42,695 nt of DNA from Methylococcales bacterium (lineage in GTDB: Bacteria > Pseudomonadota > Gammaproteobacteria > Methylococcales > Methylomonadaceae). Position 1 is the first letter of the stretch. Each line of letters begins with the position of its first letter. Positions 14,498 through 23,658 of the stretch are shown piece by piece. Made by a program: the position numbers and the translations under genes. The DNA lies in contig JAGLDH010000024.1 of the NCBI GenBank assembly GCA_023145835.1, forward strand, positions 1 through 42,695, in the 5' to 3' direction. The notes beneath the pieces were generated by a model. It did no database searches. It was not told the DNA's origin and was given only the letters and a program-made list of their open reading frames with translations.

Positions 14498-14815
14498 TAT
14501 TGTTCCTGTTAAATTATATTTAAGGGGTAAGTCAACTTTACATTTTACTCCATGTTTTTAACTCAAGCTAGTTGAGCCACTGATGCTTTTTTGTATTGTG
14601 TGAATGGAAGATGATTTTTTACACTTTATTCCTAGGAGCTGAAGTCATAAGAAAGTTTGGAAGCTAGGTGGCTTTAATCGTATTGAGTGAAAAATAATAG
14701 GTTGGTATGTTTGCTCGCTCGTTCCAATAAATAGACATAAGAAATTACATCGTCGGCAAAATCTTCATAGATTGGATTAAGGTTTTTAATCGTAATGTCA
14801 AAAGGTATACAATTT
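14498..14815. other. Intergenic gap without recognisable features
   Basis: These 318 bases separate two minus-strand genes. I see no open frame of note, no repeat shared with the rest of the window and no clear hairpin. The end next to 14498 must contain the ssb leader, but there is no convincing consensus promoter. Confidence 0.5.
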
Positions 14816-15496
14816 TTATTCTTTTAGTTTAATCACTAAGTTACCATCGTTTACATGAATATTTTCAACTCCATCAGCAAATGCTTTCCAAAAACCTTCG
14901 TCCTGTCCAAATTCATTAATAAGATCAACGTTTTTGATCCCACCTAGCCAGGCATTTGGAATGGGAATGCCCATTAGGCTTACTCCTTTCAACTTAATAA
15001 TGGGTCGGTCATTGGAAAAAGAGAGTTCTATGCCAGCAGAAATCTTAAGTGTTTTTCCTCCTAATACCGGAAAATCTCTGTCCATAGGGACTAATAGCTT
15101 TCCACTGGCTAAGTTTTCAGATAAATCAATCGCTAATTTATTGGCTAAGTCGGTATTTTTTGCAAGTAGCGCATTTAGCTCACGTTCGCTAAGGTTAATC
15201 TCTCTTATTGCATTTTTTTCAGAATATTTTTCTGGTTCTAATTTATTGATTTCAGAATTAGAGCTTGTCGAAGAGGTTTGATTAAGCCAGCTAAATTGTT
15301 CTATTTTTGTATTAAGTGTGACATCTTCTTTTTGACTAAGAACGACAGGGTTAAATTTTTTAGGAAATATATAGTGATTAATGACCCATAAAGTGATGCC
15401 AACGGATAAAAAGATAGTCAGCAAAACAATACCTATTATTAGTAGCAAATTACTCTTCTTTTCTAGATCTTTATTTTTAATAGATACGTCTTTCAT
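14816..15496 (-). CDS. Membrane-anchored protein of unknown function
   Basis: 226 residues with one N-terminal membrane helix (LLLIIGIVLLTIFLSVGITLWV) after a short charged cytoplasmic tail, so the bulk faces the periplasm. The C-terminal domain contains INLSERELNALLAKNTDLAN, KLLVPMDRDFPVLGGKTL and GVSLMGIPIPNAWLGGIKNV. It ends in ENIHVNDGNLVIKLKE. This is a conserved gammaproteobacterial family; I recall some members labelled arginine N-succinyltransferase, for which nothing in the sequence speaks. The strand-rich repeats resemble lipid-binding DUF2140/YpmS-like folds, a weak guess. It is followed at 300 bases distance by ssb. Confidence 0.6.
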   Translation of the reverse strand: MKDVSIKNKDLEKKSNLLLIIGIVLLTIFLSVGITLWVINHYIFPKKFNPVVLSQKEDVTLNTKIEQFSWLNQTSSTSSNSEINKLEPEKYSEKNAIREINLSERELNALLAKNTDLANKLAIDLSENLASGKLLVPMDRDFPVLGGKTLKISAGIELSFSNDRPIIKLKGVSLMGIPIPNAWLGGIKNVDLINEFGQDEGFWKAFADGVENIHVNDGNLVIKLKE

Positions 15497-15789
15497 AAGT
15501 AATGACCTAATTTGTTGGGTTCTATTGCCTATAATACTCGAACAATTTCATACAACAAAATCAAGAAATTTTATTTTGATATTAGGGTAAATAACTTTTA
15601 TAAGGTCATTTATCACGTTTTAAAAAATGAGCTCAATATAAAAACCGAAAACTTGTCCACGTGGAATATATTAGTGAACATAGAAATATGTGGTATTGAA
15701 AGTGGCAATGAAACGCTGATGTTCAAAGTGATAACTCATAGCAAAGTTCAAAAGACCATCGGTTTTTTTACCGTTTCCTTCTTTGGTTT

Positions 15790-16134
15790 CTAATGAGATT
15801 GTCGAGAAGGACCATTAAAATGTAGAGGTCGATTGCCACGAAGATGATCGGGAGAAACCCACCAGTCTCCGCCAATTCCAAGATTCACTAGATCAAGTGA
15901 TATATCAGATTTATTTGCTGGCATTGTTGCCATCAATGATAGACCGCCTGTAACACCCATTAATAATGCATAAGCACCTTTAAGCGGGGTGTAAATTAGG
16001 CTAGTAAATCCTGAACCAGCTATGTAACCATAGTCAGTCCCCGAGTTTTCATTTGCATGACTGGTTTTTAAAGGAGCAAAAAAAAGTATAAAAATCAGGC
16101 CAAGGACTGTAAAAAAGAGTCTAAATATTTTCAT
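15790..16134 (-). CDS. Small secreted envelope protein
   Basis: 114 residues with a signal peptide (hydrophobic FTVLGLIFILFFAPL, Ala-Asn-Glu cleavage near residue 28). The mature part has a glycine-rich hydrophobic stretch (GAYALLMGVTGGLSL) and ends in WWVSPDHLRGNRPLHFNGPS. A membrane-seeking centre followed by (V/I)(S/T)PDHLRG-(E/N)RP-(L/I)xFxG is a conserved small family in methylotrophs and other gammaproteobacteria, of unknown function. It is separated from the next minus-strand gene by about 290 bases without recognisable content. Confidence 0.55.
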   Translation of the reverse strand: MKIFRLFFTVLGLIFILFFAPLKTSHANENSGTDYGYIAGSGFTSLIYTPLKGAYALLMGVTGGLSLMATMPANKSDISLDLVNLGIGGDWWVSPDHLRGNRPLHFNGPSRQSH

Positions 16135-16468
16135 TATTAAATATAAACTAGTAAGAATTGAGTTAAGAAACCTTTTTTTAATATACCATAGAAAAACCTA
16201 CTGAAATAACGCGTGTTAAGAGATGTGATTTAATAGTGTTTTAAAAACTAGGGTTTATTTACAATAGTTGTAAATGTTCTCATGTTATAAGTTATTTCAA
16301 TCATTAGGTTTTTTGATTCGGATGGAATTGATTGAGACTTCTTTTGGTTTTATTTTAGAAGATTATATGTTTTTTTGAGTAGCAACTAATAGATAACCTA
16401 AATAAATCAGTTGAATCATTGTTTATAGTACAAGGCATTGATTTCACTGTACTTGAAATTGTGCTTGC

Positions 16469-16575
16469 TTAAGGAGCCTCTGAACAAGTTGATTTCTTAA
16501 AATTAATGCCCAATTAATTCAACAAGTTATCTTTAGTTAAATCGTTATTTTAAGACTTGATCAGAGGTTCCTTAA
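16469..16575. mobile_element. MITE-like element with 21-base inverted ends
   Basis: AAGGAGCCTCTGAACAAGT (16471-16489) is matched by ACTTGATCAGAGGTTCCTT (16555-16573); including the flanking TTAA, 19 of 21 positions pair. The 107-base unit is too short to code a transposase. The ends recall inverted repeats of IS5-like elements, but no such transposase is in the window. Similar ends occur at 10051 and 23613. It lies in the 724-base gap 16135-16858, which otherwise shows only the hairpin at 16811 and no gene. Confidence 0.6.
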
Positions 16576-16810
16576 CCGAATGGGTGAAGTTAAGGTTTTT
16601 TAAAGAACTGTTAAATCAATATCTTGCACTGCAATTCCGTTCTCAACTTATTTTTAGGTTAATCTGGTGATTCTAGCCAATCAGATTAAATCTGGGTAAG
16701 TGTTGGTCTTAAATCTATAAAATAGAAAAACCGACTGGACAGGTAGATACGTTCTTTAATAATAGTAAAGTGAGGGAAGAGAGTTGCTGTTTGGATAGCA
16801 GAATAGCTTA

Positions 16811-16853
16811 TTTTACTTTGTCAGATTTAGAATATAAATCTGACAAAGTAAAA
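16811..16853. terminator. Long perfect hairpin after rpmG
   Basis: TTTTACTTTGTCAGATTTA (16811-16829) and its exact complement (16835-16853) form a 19-base stem with a 5-base loop, ending 6 bases before the rpmG stop codon. It can act as transcription end or 3' stabiliser of the rpmB-rpmG message. It lacks a proper T-run after the stem, so intrinsic termination is uncertain. Confidence 0.6.
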
Positions 16854-16858
16854 AATTA

Positions 16859-17014
16859 TTATTTGATTTTTGCTTCTTTGTACATCACATGTTTACGAGC
16901 AACTGGATCATATTTTTTGATTTCCATTTTCTCTGGCATGGTTCTTTTGTTTTTAGTTGTGGTATAGAAGTGACCATTACCTTCAGAAGATACTAATTTA
17001 ATTTTATCGCGCAT
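16859..17014 (-). CDS. rpmG: Ribosomal protein bL33
   Basis: This 51-residue protein is [20 protein letters not shown] followed by [20 protein letters not shown] and [11 protein letters not shown]. It is the cysteine-free form of L33 of the large ribosomal subunit, so it does not bind zinc. The length is normal. AAGGAGACA lies before the ATG. It is 11 bases behind rpmB, the standard order. A plus-strand reading across the same bases has no support. Confidence 0.97.
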   Translation of the reverse strand: MRDKIKLVSSEGNGHFYTTTKNKRTMPEKMEIKKYDPVARKHVMYKEAKIK

Positions 17015-17025
17015 GTTTTGTCTCC

Positions 17026-17262
17026 TTAAACTTTTTGGCCAGATTTACGTATATCTGCAAGAACTACATCAATACCTTTTTTATCAATAATTCGCATACC
17101 TTTAGAAGAAACCTTTAGGCGAACCCAGCGGTTTTCATTTTCAACCCAAAATCTATGGTTATGAAGATTAGGATTAAAACGTCTTTTCGTTTTATTATGT
17201 GCGTGTGATACGTTGTTACCAGAAACAGGACGCTTTCCTGTTACTTGACATACTTTTGACAT
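17026..17262 (-). CDS. rpmB: Ribosomal protein bL28
   Basis: This 78-residue large-subunit protein starts [20 protein letters not shown], followed by [20 protein letters not shown], a typical L28. The zinc-binding cysteine pairs of other L28 forms are not present beyond Cys5. First gene of rpmB-rpmG, reading away from gshB. A promoter-like pair lies about 42 bases upstream of its start. Confidence 0.97.
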   Translation of the reverse strand: MSKVCQVTGKRPVSGNNVSHAHNKTKRRFNPNLHNHRFWVENENRWVRLKVSSKGMRIIDKKGIDVVLADIRKSGQKV

Positions 17263-17303
17263 GATTATCTCGGCCCCGCCTTGAATTCGAAAGTTAGCCG
17301 GTC

Positions 17304-17332
17304 TTTATACCAAATAATTGACTAAAGGTAAA
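17304..17332 (-). promoter_or_regulatory. Candidate sigma-70 promoter for rpmB-rpmG
   Basis: On the minus strand TTTACC (17327-17332) and TATAAA (17304-17309) are 17 bases apart, about 42 bases upstream of the rpmB ATG. The -10 box is good and the -35 box is weak. The spacing and place in the divergent rpmB/gshB gap support it. Confidence 0.45.
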
Positions 17333-17392
17333 TAACATTGATGAAATAAATTTGTTAAAATCATATTAACTTGAAAAAAACTGGGGTTATAA

Positions 17393-18352
17393 ATGGCAAT
17401 AAAACTTGGCATGGTAATGGATTCCATAGACAATATTAATATAAATAAAGATACTAGTTTTGCTATGTTGTTAGAAGCTCAATCAAGAAAGTGGGAGCTT
17501 CACTATATAGAACTTAATGATTTGTATTTAGATAATGGTATTCCTTATGCACGAACTAGAACGCTGAAAGTTCAGCGTGATATAAACCAATGGTATGAAT
17601 TTATTGAGGAACTGGATATACCTTTAAGTCAACTTGATACTATTATTATGCGTAAAGACCCTCCATTTGATCAGGAATATATTTATGCAACTTATCTTTT
17701 GGAACAAGCGGAACGAATAGGGGTGTATGTAGTCAATAAACCTCAATCATTAAGAGATGCTAACGAAAAACTATTTACCGCTTGGTTTCCTCAGTGTTGT
17801 GCTGAAACAATGGTTGCCAGAGAACCTGGCCGGTTTAAGGCTTTTTTAAAAGAGCATAATGAAATGATTTTAAAACCTCTTGATGGGATGGGAGGAACAT
17901 CGATATTTCATATTCGTGAAAATGATCCAAATCTTAATGTAATATTGGAGATGATGACCGAATACTCCACAAGGTACATTATGGCTCAACGCTATCTTCC
18001 AGAAATAAAAAGTGGGGACAAGCGTATTTTACTAGTCAATGGTGAGCCAATAGCCTATGCTTTAGCTCGTATACCAACAAAAGGTGAGACACGGGGTAAC
18101 CTTGCTGCAGGAGGGCGAGCAGAGGGACGTGAGCTAACAGACAGAGATTTATGGATAGCGAAACAGGTTGGCCCTACTCTGAAAGAAAAAGGATTGGTTT
18201 TTGTTGGTATTGATGTTATCGGAGACTTTTTAACTGAAATTAACGTGACTAGCCCAACGTGTGTTCAAGAGCTAGATAAAGCGTTTGGTCTTAACATTAG
18301 CGGGCAGTTTATGGATCATATTGAAAACGTATTAGAAACAAGAATGAGATGA
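17393..18352 (+). CDS. gshB: Glutathione synthetase
   Basis: This 319-residue ATP-grasp enzyme joins gamma-glutamylcysteine and glycine. The N-terminal domain starts IKLGMVMDSIDNININKDTS. The ATP-grasp part holds LKPLDGMGGTSIFHI, QRYLPEIKSGDKRILLVNGE and GETRGNLAAGGRAEGRELT. The metal and substrate end is FLTEINVTSPTCVQELDK. Length is normal and all key motifs are intact. It is the first gene of the plus-strand run gshB - tonB-like - yqgE - ruvX, a conserved gammaproteobacterial order. Confidence 0.97.
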   Translation: MAIKLGMVMDSIDNININKDTSFAMLLEAQSRKWELHYIELNDLYLDNGIPYARTRTLKVQRDINQWYEFIEELDIPLSQLDTIIMRKDPPFDQEYIYATYLLEQAERIGVYVVNKPQSLRDANEKLFTAWFPQCCAETMVAREPGRFKAFLKEHNEMILKPLDGMGGTSIFHIRENDPNLNVILEMMTEYSTRYIMAQRYLPEIKSGDKRILLVNGEPIAYALARIPTKGETRGNLAAGGRAEGRELTDRDLWIAKQVGPTLKEKGLVFVGIDVIGDFLTEINVTSPTCVQELDKAFGLNISGQFMDHIENVLETRMR

Positions 18353-18490
18353 CTTGTTAGAGGATATAATAGAGGCGAGTCTATTTTTTTGAACAATATT
18401 AACTATACCGCGTGTCTGGGTATATTTTTTAACGTGTAGATAGGATGAAACGACAAATTATGATATTTAGCAAAACCATAAAGTTTTAAT

Positions 18491-19369
18491 ATGGCTACTA
18501 ATATACCCAAACATTCATTTTTAAAGCCTGCAGTTTCAGTGAATGATTCTTTATTGATGACAATGTTTATTGCGGCAGTTATTCATGTGCTCGTTTTATT
18601 AAGCATCAGGTTTGGTAATCCAGAGCAGCAGAAAGTGAGTCGGCAGATTGAGGTGACTTTAGCTACTTTGCCATCAGAAAAGGCGCCTGAGAAGGCTAAA
18701 TACCTTGCCCAGGAAAATCAGATGGGTAGTGGTACTGAACTGAATAAGCCAGAGCCATCTAAACTAAAACTAGCAAGCCAGGGGGATAGAGATGATAAAT
18801 TACCCAACAAACGTCAGTCTCAAGCTGAAAGTAAACCAAAAAAAGTAGAAAAAATAATTACTCAAAAACAAGCTGATTATAAAATTGCTACCGTCGTAAA
18901 AGAGGCGCCTCTTTCAGAAAAAAAACGTCCCAAAATTTCGATAGAAGCATTAAGAAACCAAATTGCTGAACTGGGAGCCGAAATTAGAGATAGTCAGAAG
19001 AGTTCTGAGAATACTCAAGTTAAACATATTAACTCTGTTAGTACGCATAAATATGTAATGGCTCAGTATATAAAGGATTGGGAAACTAAAATAGAGCATA
19101 TTGCAACGTTAAATACTCTTCCTGAAACAAGAGGATTAAATAAAGTAGGTATATTGATCTTGAGAGTAGATATAAATTCAGATGGGAGTGTTTATAAAAT
19201 GAAAATTACAAGATCCTCTGGGAGTGTGGTTATAGATGATTATGCAAAGCGCCTTGTGAAGTTAGGGGCTCCCTATCCTGTTTTACCAAAAACTTTACTT
19301 AATGGAGGAAATGTTTTATCTATTATTAGAAAGTGGGGGTTTCGAGATGTTGGTGTGGAAATTCAATAA
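18491..19369 (+). CDS. TonB-like energy transducer
   Basis: 292 residues. A short cytoplasmic tail precedes one membrane helix (about 22-41, LMTMFIAAVIHVLVLLSIRF). A long Lys/Glu/Pro-rich periplasmic linker follows, then a C-terminal TonB domain (about 195-285; VGILILRVDINSDGSVYKMK, SSGSVVIDDYAKRL). Such proteins transmit proton-motive energy from an ExbB/ExbD complex to outer-membrane receptors. No exbB or exbD is adjacent. The conserved place between gshB and yqgE suggests a housekeeping role; some members are instead annotated as TonB-family proteins of unknown role. No clear ribosome-binding site was seen. Confidence 0.8.
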   Translation: MATNIPKHSFLKPAVSVNDSLLMTMFIAAVIHVLVLLSIRFGNPEQQKVSRQIEVTLATLPSEKAPEKAKYLAQENQMGSGTELNKPEPSKLKLASQGDRDDKLPNKRQSQAESKPKKVEKIITQKQADYKIATVVKEAPLSEKKRPKISIEALRNQIAELGAEIRDSQKSSENTQVKHINSVSTHKYVMAQYIKDWETKIEHIATLNTLPETRGLNKVGILILRVDINSDGSVYKMKITRSSGSVVIDDYAKRLVKLGAPYPVLPKTLLNGGNVLSIIRKWGFRDVGVEIQ

Positions 19370-19379
19370 TAAAGGGGAA

Positions 19380-19946
19380 ATGAACATCTCAAACTATCTA
19401 AATAATCAATTTTTAATTGCTATGCCAAATTTAGCTGACTCTGAGTTTTCTCATACAGTCAGTTATTTATGTGAGCATAATGAAGAAGGCGCTCTAGCTA
19501 TTGTCGTTAATCGTCCGATGGAAATGACACTAGGGGGTATTTTTGATCAAATGAATATTAGTTGTTTATCAGAGCAGATAAAAAAGACACCTGTTTATGC
19601 TGGAGGGCCTGTTTATGTTGACAAGGGGTTTATTATCCATAGTAGAACTGAAGGTGAGTGGGATTCATCTATCTCCATTTCAGACGAAACATATTTAACA
19701 AGTTCACGAGATGTTTTGGAAGCAATTGCCGAGGATAAAGGGCCAAAAAAATATCTTGTTGCTTTGGGCTATGCAGGATGGAGTGCAGGGCAATTGGAAC
19801 AGGAAATTATAAATAATACTTGGTTACATACTCCTTATGAAGAATCTATTTTGTATGATGTGCCGACTAGCCAACGTTGGATGATGGCCGCTAACCAAAT
19901 AGGTGTTGATATAACTCAATTAACAATACCGGCAGGGCATGGTTAA
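19380..19946 (+). CDS. yqgE: YqgE/AlgH family protein
   Basis: 188 residues beginning MNISNYLNNQFLIAMPNLAD. It contains FSHTVSYLCEHNEEGALAIV, VNRPMEMTLG, VYAGGPVYVDKGFIIH and LVALGYAGWSAGQLEQEI, all characteristic of UPF0301. The molecular function is not settled; in Pseudomonas the homologue AlgH influences alginate production. The ATG at 19380, after AGGGG, gives the family's N-terminus, while a longer frame from 19302 overlaps the preceding gene. Its last 8 bases overlap the next gene, ruvX, so the two are translationally coupled. Confidence 0.93.
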   Translation: MNISNYLNNQFLIAMPNLADSEFSHTVSYLCEHNEEGALAIVVNRPMEMTLGGIFDQMNISCLSEQIKKTPVYAGGPVYVDKGFIIHSRTEGEWDSSISISDETYLTSSRDVLEAIAEDKGPKKYLVALGYAGWSAGQLEQEIINNTWLHTPYEESILYDVPTSQRWMMAANQIGVDITQLTIPAGHG

Positions 19947-20397
19947 AAAAGATCCGCTTGCAACTAAAATAAATTCTGATACTTATTTGGGCTTTGATTT
20001 TGGAAATAAAAAAATAGGTATTGCAGTAGGACAAACAACTACCTCCATTGCTGCTCCTTTAAAAACAATTCGTTCAATTAAACAACAACCTGATTGGGGG
20101 CTCATTTCTCCACTAATAAAAGAATGGAATCCGGCTGGATTAGTTGTCGGTATTTCTAAGCAAGGTGATGGGTCAGATAATCTAATTACTCCTAGAATGC
20201 TAAAGTTTTGTCGACAATTGGAAGGGCGGTACAACTTACCTGTTTACCAAATTGATGAAGCATTTTCTACCTTTGAAGCAAAACAAATGCTTTTTGATGA
20301 TCTCCAAGTTAGCGCTGAAAAATTATGGGATGTTCAAGATCAATTAGCAGCTCAGCTTATTTTACAAAGCTGGTTAAATCAAAAAGGCCATGGCTGA
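19939..20397 (+). CDS. ruvX: RuvX/YqgF Holliday junction resolvase-like protein
   Basis: 152 residues with an RNase H-like fold: LGFDFGNKKIGIAVGQT (first catalytic Asp), GLVVGISKQGDGS, and VYQIDEAFSTFEAKQML with the later acidic residues (DVQDQLAAQLIL). Family members have been linked to junction resolution and to trimming of pre-16S rRNA. Length is somewhat above the usual 138 because of a short N-terminal extension. It is coupled to yqgE. Confidence 0.93.
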   Translation: MVKKDPLATKINSDTYLGFDFGNKKIGIAVGQTTTSIAAPLKTIRSIKQQPDWGLISPLIKEWNPAGLVVGISKQGDGSDNLITPRMLKFCRQLEGRYNLPVYQIDEAFSTFEAKQMLFDDLQVSAEKLWDVQDQLAAQLILQSWLNQKGHG

Positions 20398-20495
20398 TGT
20401 TTATGCTTTGATTATATCTGGATAATTATTTAGTGAAAAAATAACTAATTTACTTAGTTTGTTATATTTCTCTTTTTGGCCTTCATTATCCAACA

Positions 20496-21182
20496 TTAAA
20501 GCTTTGCCTCGTTTTGATGGACCCAACCATCGGCCATAAAAAAAAGTGCAATCGACTGGCTTTTATTTTCTTCCAGCTTTTTCGCTAAATAAGGAAAAGC
20601 TTCTGCAATAACCGGGCTGTCTGCCCAGTCACTCATGTTACTAAGGGAGTATATAAAATTTATAGTTGAAGTAGTGACTCCTCCCATCATTTCAAAGGAT
20701 GGCTCAGAAAAATCAATTATTTCATTGACTTTTTTTGTTGCTACGCAAAAACCTTTTTTTCCTTTGTCTTGGTAATAGGCGTGAGTGCCTTTGGTTGTAA
20801 GTGAATACTCTTTTATTTTCACGGTTGTCTTTGTATTTTTAAATATGCCCCCGCTTTTTTCTTTTGTTCGTTCTTTTACTTTAAGAAGGCCTATACTAAC
20901 TAGCGCATCAAACTGTTTGGTTTTAGCACGATTTTGTTTTTTTGCTAGCACATTATTACTAGGTAATAACTCTATTGATTCCTTTTCAGGAAAAACAAGT
21001 CTTCCCTGTTTGTGGGGAGTAATCAAAATACAGTTTTTTTCATAATAAGTATTGATGACATTTTCAAAATTATCCTTGGTTGCATCTTTTGACAAACTAC
21101 AGCCCATTAAAATAGAAACTAGCGATAAGGAAAGGATGATTATTTTGATGTTTTGCACTATGAGTTCTGATTTATTTTTCAT
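20496..21182 (-). CDS. Predicted lipoprotein of unknown function
   Basis: 228 residues. After a positively charged start, hydrophobic IIILSLSLVSILMGC ends in a lipobox (LMGC), so Cys is probably lipid-modified and the protein sits in the envelope. The mature part has FDALVSIGLLKVKERTKEKS and a Lys/Thr-rich centre (TKTTVKIKEYSLTTKG), resembling a winged-helix-like layout. I do not recognise a named family. It lies between ruvX and pyrR, convergent with ruvX, outside the plus-strand operons. The 257-base gap upstream shows nothing clear. Confidence 0.6.
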   Translation of the reverse strand: MKNKSELIVQNIKIIILSLSLVSILMGCSLSKDATKDNFENVINTYYEKNCILITPHKQGRLVFPEKESIELLPSNNVLAKKQNRAKTKQFDALVSIGLLKVKERTKEKSGGIFKNTKTTVKIKEYSLTTKGTHAYYQDKGKKGFCVATKKVNEIIDFSEPSFEMMGGVTTSTINFIYSLSNMSDWADSPVIAEAFPYLAKKLEENKSQSIALFFMADGWVHQNEAKL

Positions 21183-21439
21183 CTTTATAACTATTTCGAA
21201 CTTACTATTTATAAACGAACAACACTATATTATTTATCAATAAAATTGTACATTTGTGTTTTTCTATCACTATAAACCAAGAAGGCTACGCCTGATTATG
21301 CGCTAAGCAATGGATTGTTAACGTTTTTTTTAGGTGTCATAGTAGAGGATTTGTTAATTATTATTAGATAAAACAAACTGATTTTAAAGCGTCATATTGA
21401 TTTCCTATGAAGTAGAAAAATCAGCTAAAAGCTTTAATT

Positions 21440-23590
21440 CTATTTTTTTATCGGTAGAACGATACCTCCGTCATTATTCGTGATGGTATAGCATACTGCA
21501 GATCTTCCGTGATAAAGTTTTAGCTCTTTTGCTGAATTTGGATTTCCTTTAAATGAACCGAATTTTAGCACTCCTCGGTAGTCAGAGACCCATCCTCCAT
21601 TGTTGTAATAAACAACGGATTCTTTATCACCATCAATAGCAACATAGTAATCAATGTTAAATAAGAATGAGTCTATTCTTGTGCCAATAAATCGACGTAG
21701 ATCCCAAGCGTCATAGATATCCAAGATAGAGCCGCTAAACTGGTTTCCTGTTCCATCCGGTTTAAATGTCATTGCAACATAACCTGTAGAAAACTTAGTT
21801 TCTTCCGCAAAAACAAAAACACCTGCATACAAAGGGTGAGGTTTTAGTTTTGCACCATTTGTTTCTAAAAAACGATCCAACTGGGATTTAAATAGGGTGT
21901 TTTCCAGTTGGGTGCCTATATTCCCCAGTTCACGAATGCCTGGAACAGGGTTGTAAGATATGGTATTAAGCTTGATACGATGATCAGCAATTTCAAAATT
22001 ATTTGTATAACTGTCTCCACAAGAGGGTGTCATTGAAATAGAATTACCACTTAAACGATAAGTACCATATTCATAACTGACTGAACTTCTATAATAGTGA
22101 CCATCATCAAGAAAAATATAATATGTTCCTTTTCCTACAGATGAAGTGTTTCTCCATTGCCCAAAAATATTGACAGGATTGCTCGTTAAAGGTTTTCTCG
22201 AGACTTTTTCCATGTAATAGTTGTCATTGATGGGTAAGAAAAACGTGCCTGGAGTTTCTTTAACAATTAATCTGTTATAACCCGCTTGCATAATAAGCTG
22301 AGTGTCTCCGTTGTATTGTTTTGGTACTGTTATACTTAGTTGGCCATTATCAAGCACTGTTCCTGGTACTTGATAATAAGCTTTTCCTGATCTGTGGCCT
22401 TCAACAACATCAATAAGATAGTTATTTCCTGCTTTTTTAATGCTTAAATAACCTTGAGTCTTATTGCCTTGAAATTCACCTACAAATGGATCAACATTAG
22501 GTAATATTGATTCTTGAAATCGTTTCCAATATTGATATTCCGTTTTAGAGGTATACATTGAAACTGTTGACGATGTTGCATTTTTAATTGTAAAGTGCTC
22601 TGCTTGATCTGCAAATGTCAATTGAAACTGAGAGCTATCTGAATTAATAGACCAAGTTCCCGTTGTGTCAGACTGAAGTTTTCTATCAAGAGAAAAATCT
22701 CCGTAAATAAGTCTTCTTACTGTTCCATTATTATTGAAATGGTATCGAAAAAGATGGCGATTAGCAGCTCCTTTATAGTTGATGTATTCAAAATTACCTA
22801 GAAAAAACATACCGGGAAAGCGTGCTACAGCGGCTGAATTTGTAAAGAGAATAGATCGAACATCAGGTTTACTGCTTTGATTGATTAATCGAAAACTATT
22901 ATTACCTTCTCTTTCAATGGGGTAACTTCCAGCTAAAGCACCTGTAGAATTCCATAAAGTCAGATTCATTGAGTCTTTTTCAGGTGAAGCAACAAGTAGC
23001 CACTTTCCGTGTTCTTGATTGACTTTTTTGTTGATAGATTCTGATTGATATGTTCCATCAAGATTAAAATTAATTTTTTCTTCTACAACACGACCATTAT
23101 CAAAATAAAAAGTACCCCATTCTCCTGCTAACCAGTCGCCTGCAATTTTGTTTAAACCATTTATATTGTTAATTGCTGCGATGGTTTTTTCGGGTACACT
23201 TAGCCTTTGACTGGCCGATGATGTTCCCGATCTAGCGCCTGGGCCGAAGGGAACGGTCTGGGTTCCTATATTACTATTAAGTAAGGTAAATACTTCTTGT
23301 ATTGTTCCTGCGTTTACAGGTGTATTACCAAAGGCTCCCCCCAGTACATAGACAAAGCCATCTGAATTTATCCCGAGATAAACATTTTTATTGTATGGCC
23401 CCCGATAATAAGGCCAAGCCGGAGGGGAGCTATTAGTATTAAGGGGCGGGTTAAACCATTGGGGAAAGACTAACTCGGCTGAATTAAATAATTGCTCAGG
23501 ATCTGATGCAAGGTCGGCAGCTCTTGTTAATTGAGATGAAAATAAACTAAAAAGGGTAAGAAAAATTAAATATTTTTTTGTATGTTGCAT
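21440..23590 (-). CDS. Large secreted protein with repeated lipocalin-like modules
   Basis: 716 residues with a signal peptide (KKYLIFLTLFSLFSSQLTRA, cut near residue 24). The N-terminal module contains QLFNSAELVFPQWFNPP, YLGINSDGFVYVLGG and AGTIQEVFTLL. This pattern is found at the start of many secreted proteins of Methylococcales and relatives. Afterwards come several beta-rich stretches of the form G-x-W/F ... (N/D)DG-x-Y, for example LAGEWGTFYFDNGRVVEEKI and IFGQWRNTSSVGKGTYYIFL. There are few cysteines (one near the middle, one near the end). No catalytic motif is recognisable. It is monocistronic and ends without a clear terminator. Likely extracellular or surface-located; role unknown. 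Confidence 0.65.
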   Translation of the reverse strand: MQHTKKYLIFLTLFSLFSSQLTRAADLASDPEQLFNSAELVFPQWFNPPLNTNSSPPAWPYYRGPYNKNVYLGINSDGFVYVLGGAFGNTPVNAGTIQEVFTLLNSNIGTQTVPFGPGARSGTSSASQRLSVPEKTIAAINNINGLNKIAGDWLAGEWGTFYFDNGRVVEEKINFNLDGTYQSESINKKVNQEHGKWLLVASPEKDSMNLTLWNSTGALAGSYPIEREGNNSFRLINQSSKPDVRSILFTNSAAVARFPGMFFLGNFEYINYKGAANRHLFRYHFNNNGTVRRLIYGDFSLDRKLQSDTTGTWSINSDSSQFQLTFADQAEHFTIKNATSSTVSMYTSKTEYQYWKRFQESILPNVDPFVGEFQGNKTQGYLSIKKAGNNYLIDVVEGHRSGKAYYQVPGTVLDNGQLSITVPKQYNGDTQLIMQAGYNRLIVKETPGTFFLPINDNYYMEKVSRKPLTSNPVNIFGQWRNTSSVGKGTYYIFLDDGHYYRSSVSYEYGTYRLSGNSISMTPSCGDSYTNNFEIADHRIKLNTISYNPVPGIRELGNIGTQLENTLFKSQLDRFLETNGAKLKPHPLYAGVFVFAEETKFSTGYVAMTFKPDGTGNQFSGSILDIYDAWDLRRFIGTRIDSFLFNIDYYVAIDGDKESVVYYNNGGWVSDYRGVLKFGSFKGNPNSAKELKLYHGRSAVCYTITNNDGGIVLPIKK

Positions 23591-23608
23591 AAGGAAAGGA
23601 GCTTGGGA

Positions 23609-23658
23609 TTGCTTAAGGTATCTCTAATCAACTTAATCAGTGGTACCTTAATAAGCAA
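23609..23658. repeat. Short palindrome related to the MITE ends
   Basis: TTGCTTAAGGTATCTC and, inverted, GTGGTACCTTAATAAGCAA can fold on each other. TTAAGGTATCTCTAATCAA resembles the ends of the element at 16469. It lies 20 bases upstream of the secreted-protein gene start. To the right, 23659-23928 is AT-rich leader of pyrR with no attenuator-like hairpin series that I can see. Confidence 0.4.

Noticed and set aside
15512-15793. Plus-strand frame of 93 codons between two minus-strand envelope genes
   Set aside because: Composition looks like random AT-rich translation, with no ribosome-binding site and no family pattern.
16770-16967. Plus-strand frame of 65 codons
   Set aside because: It runs through the 19-base hairpin and antisense to rpmG, which is a certain gene.
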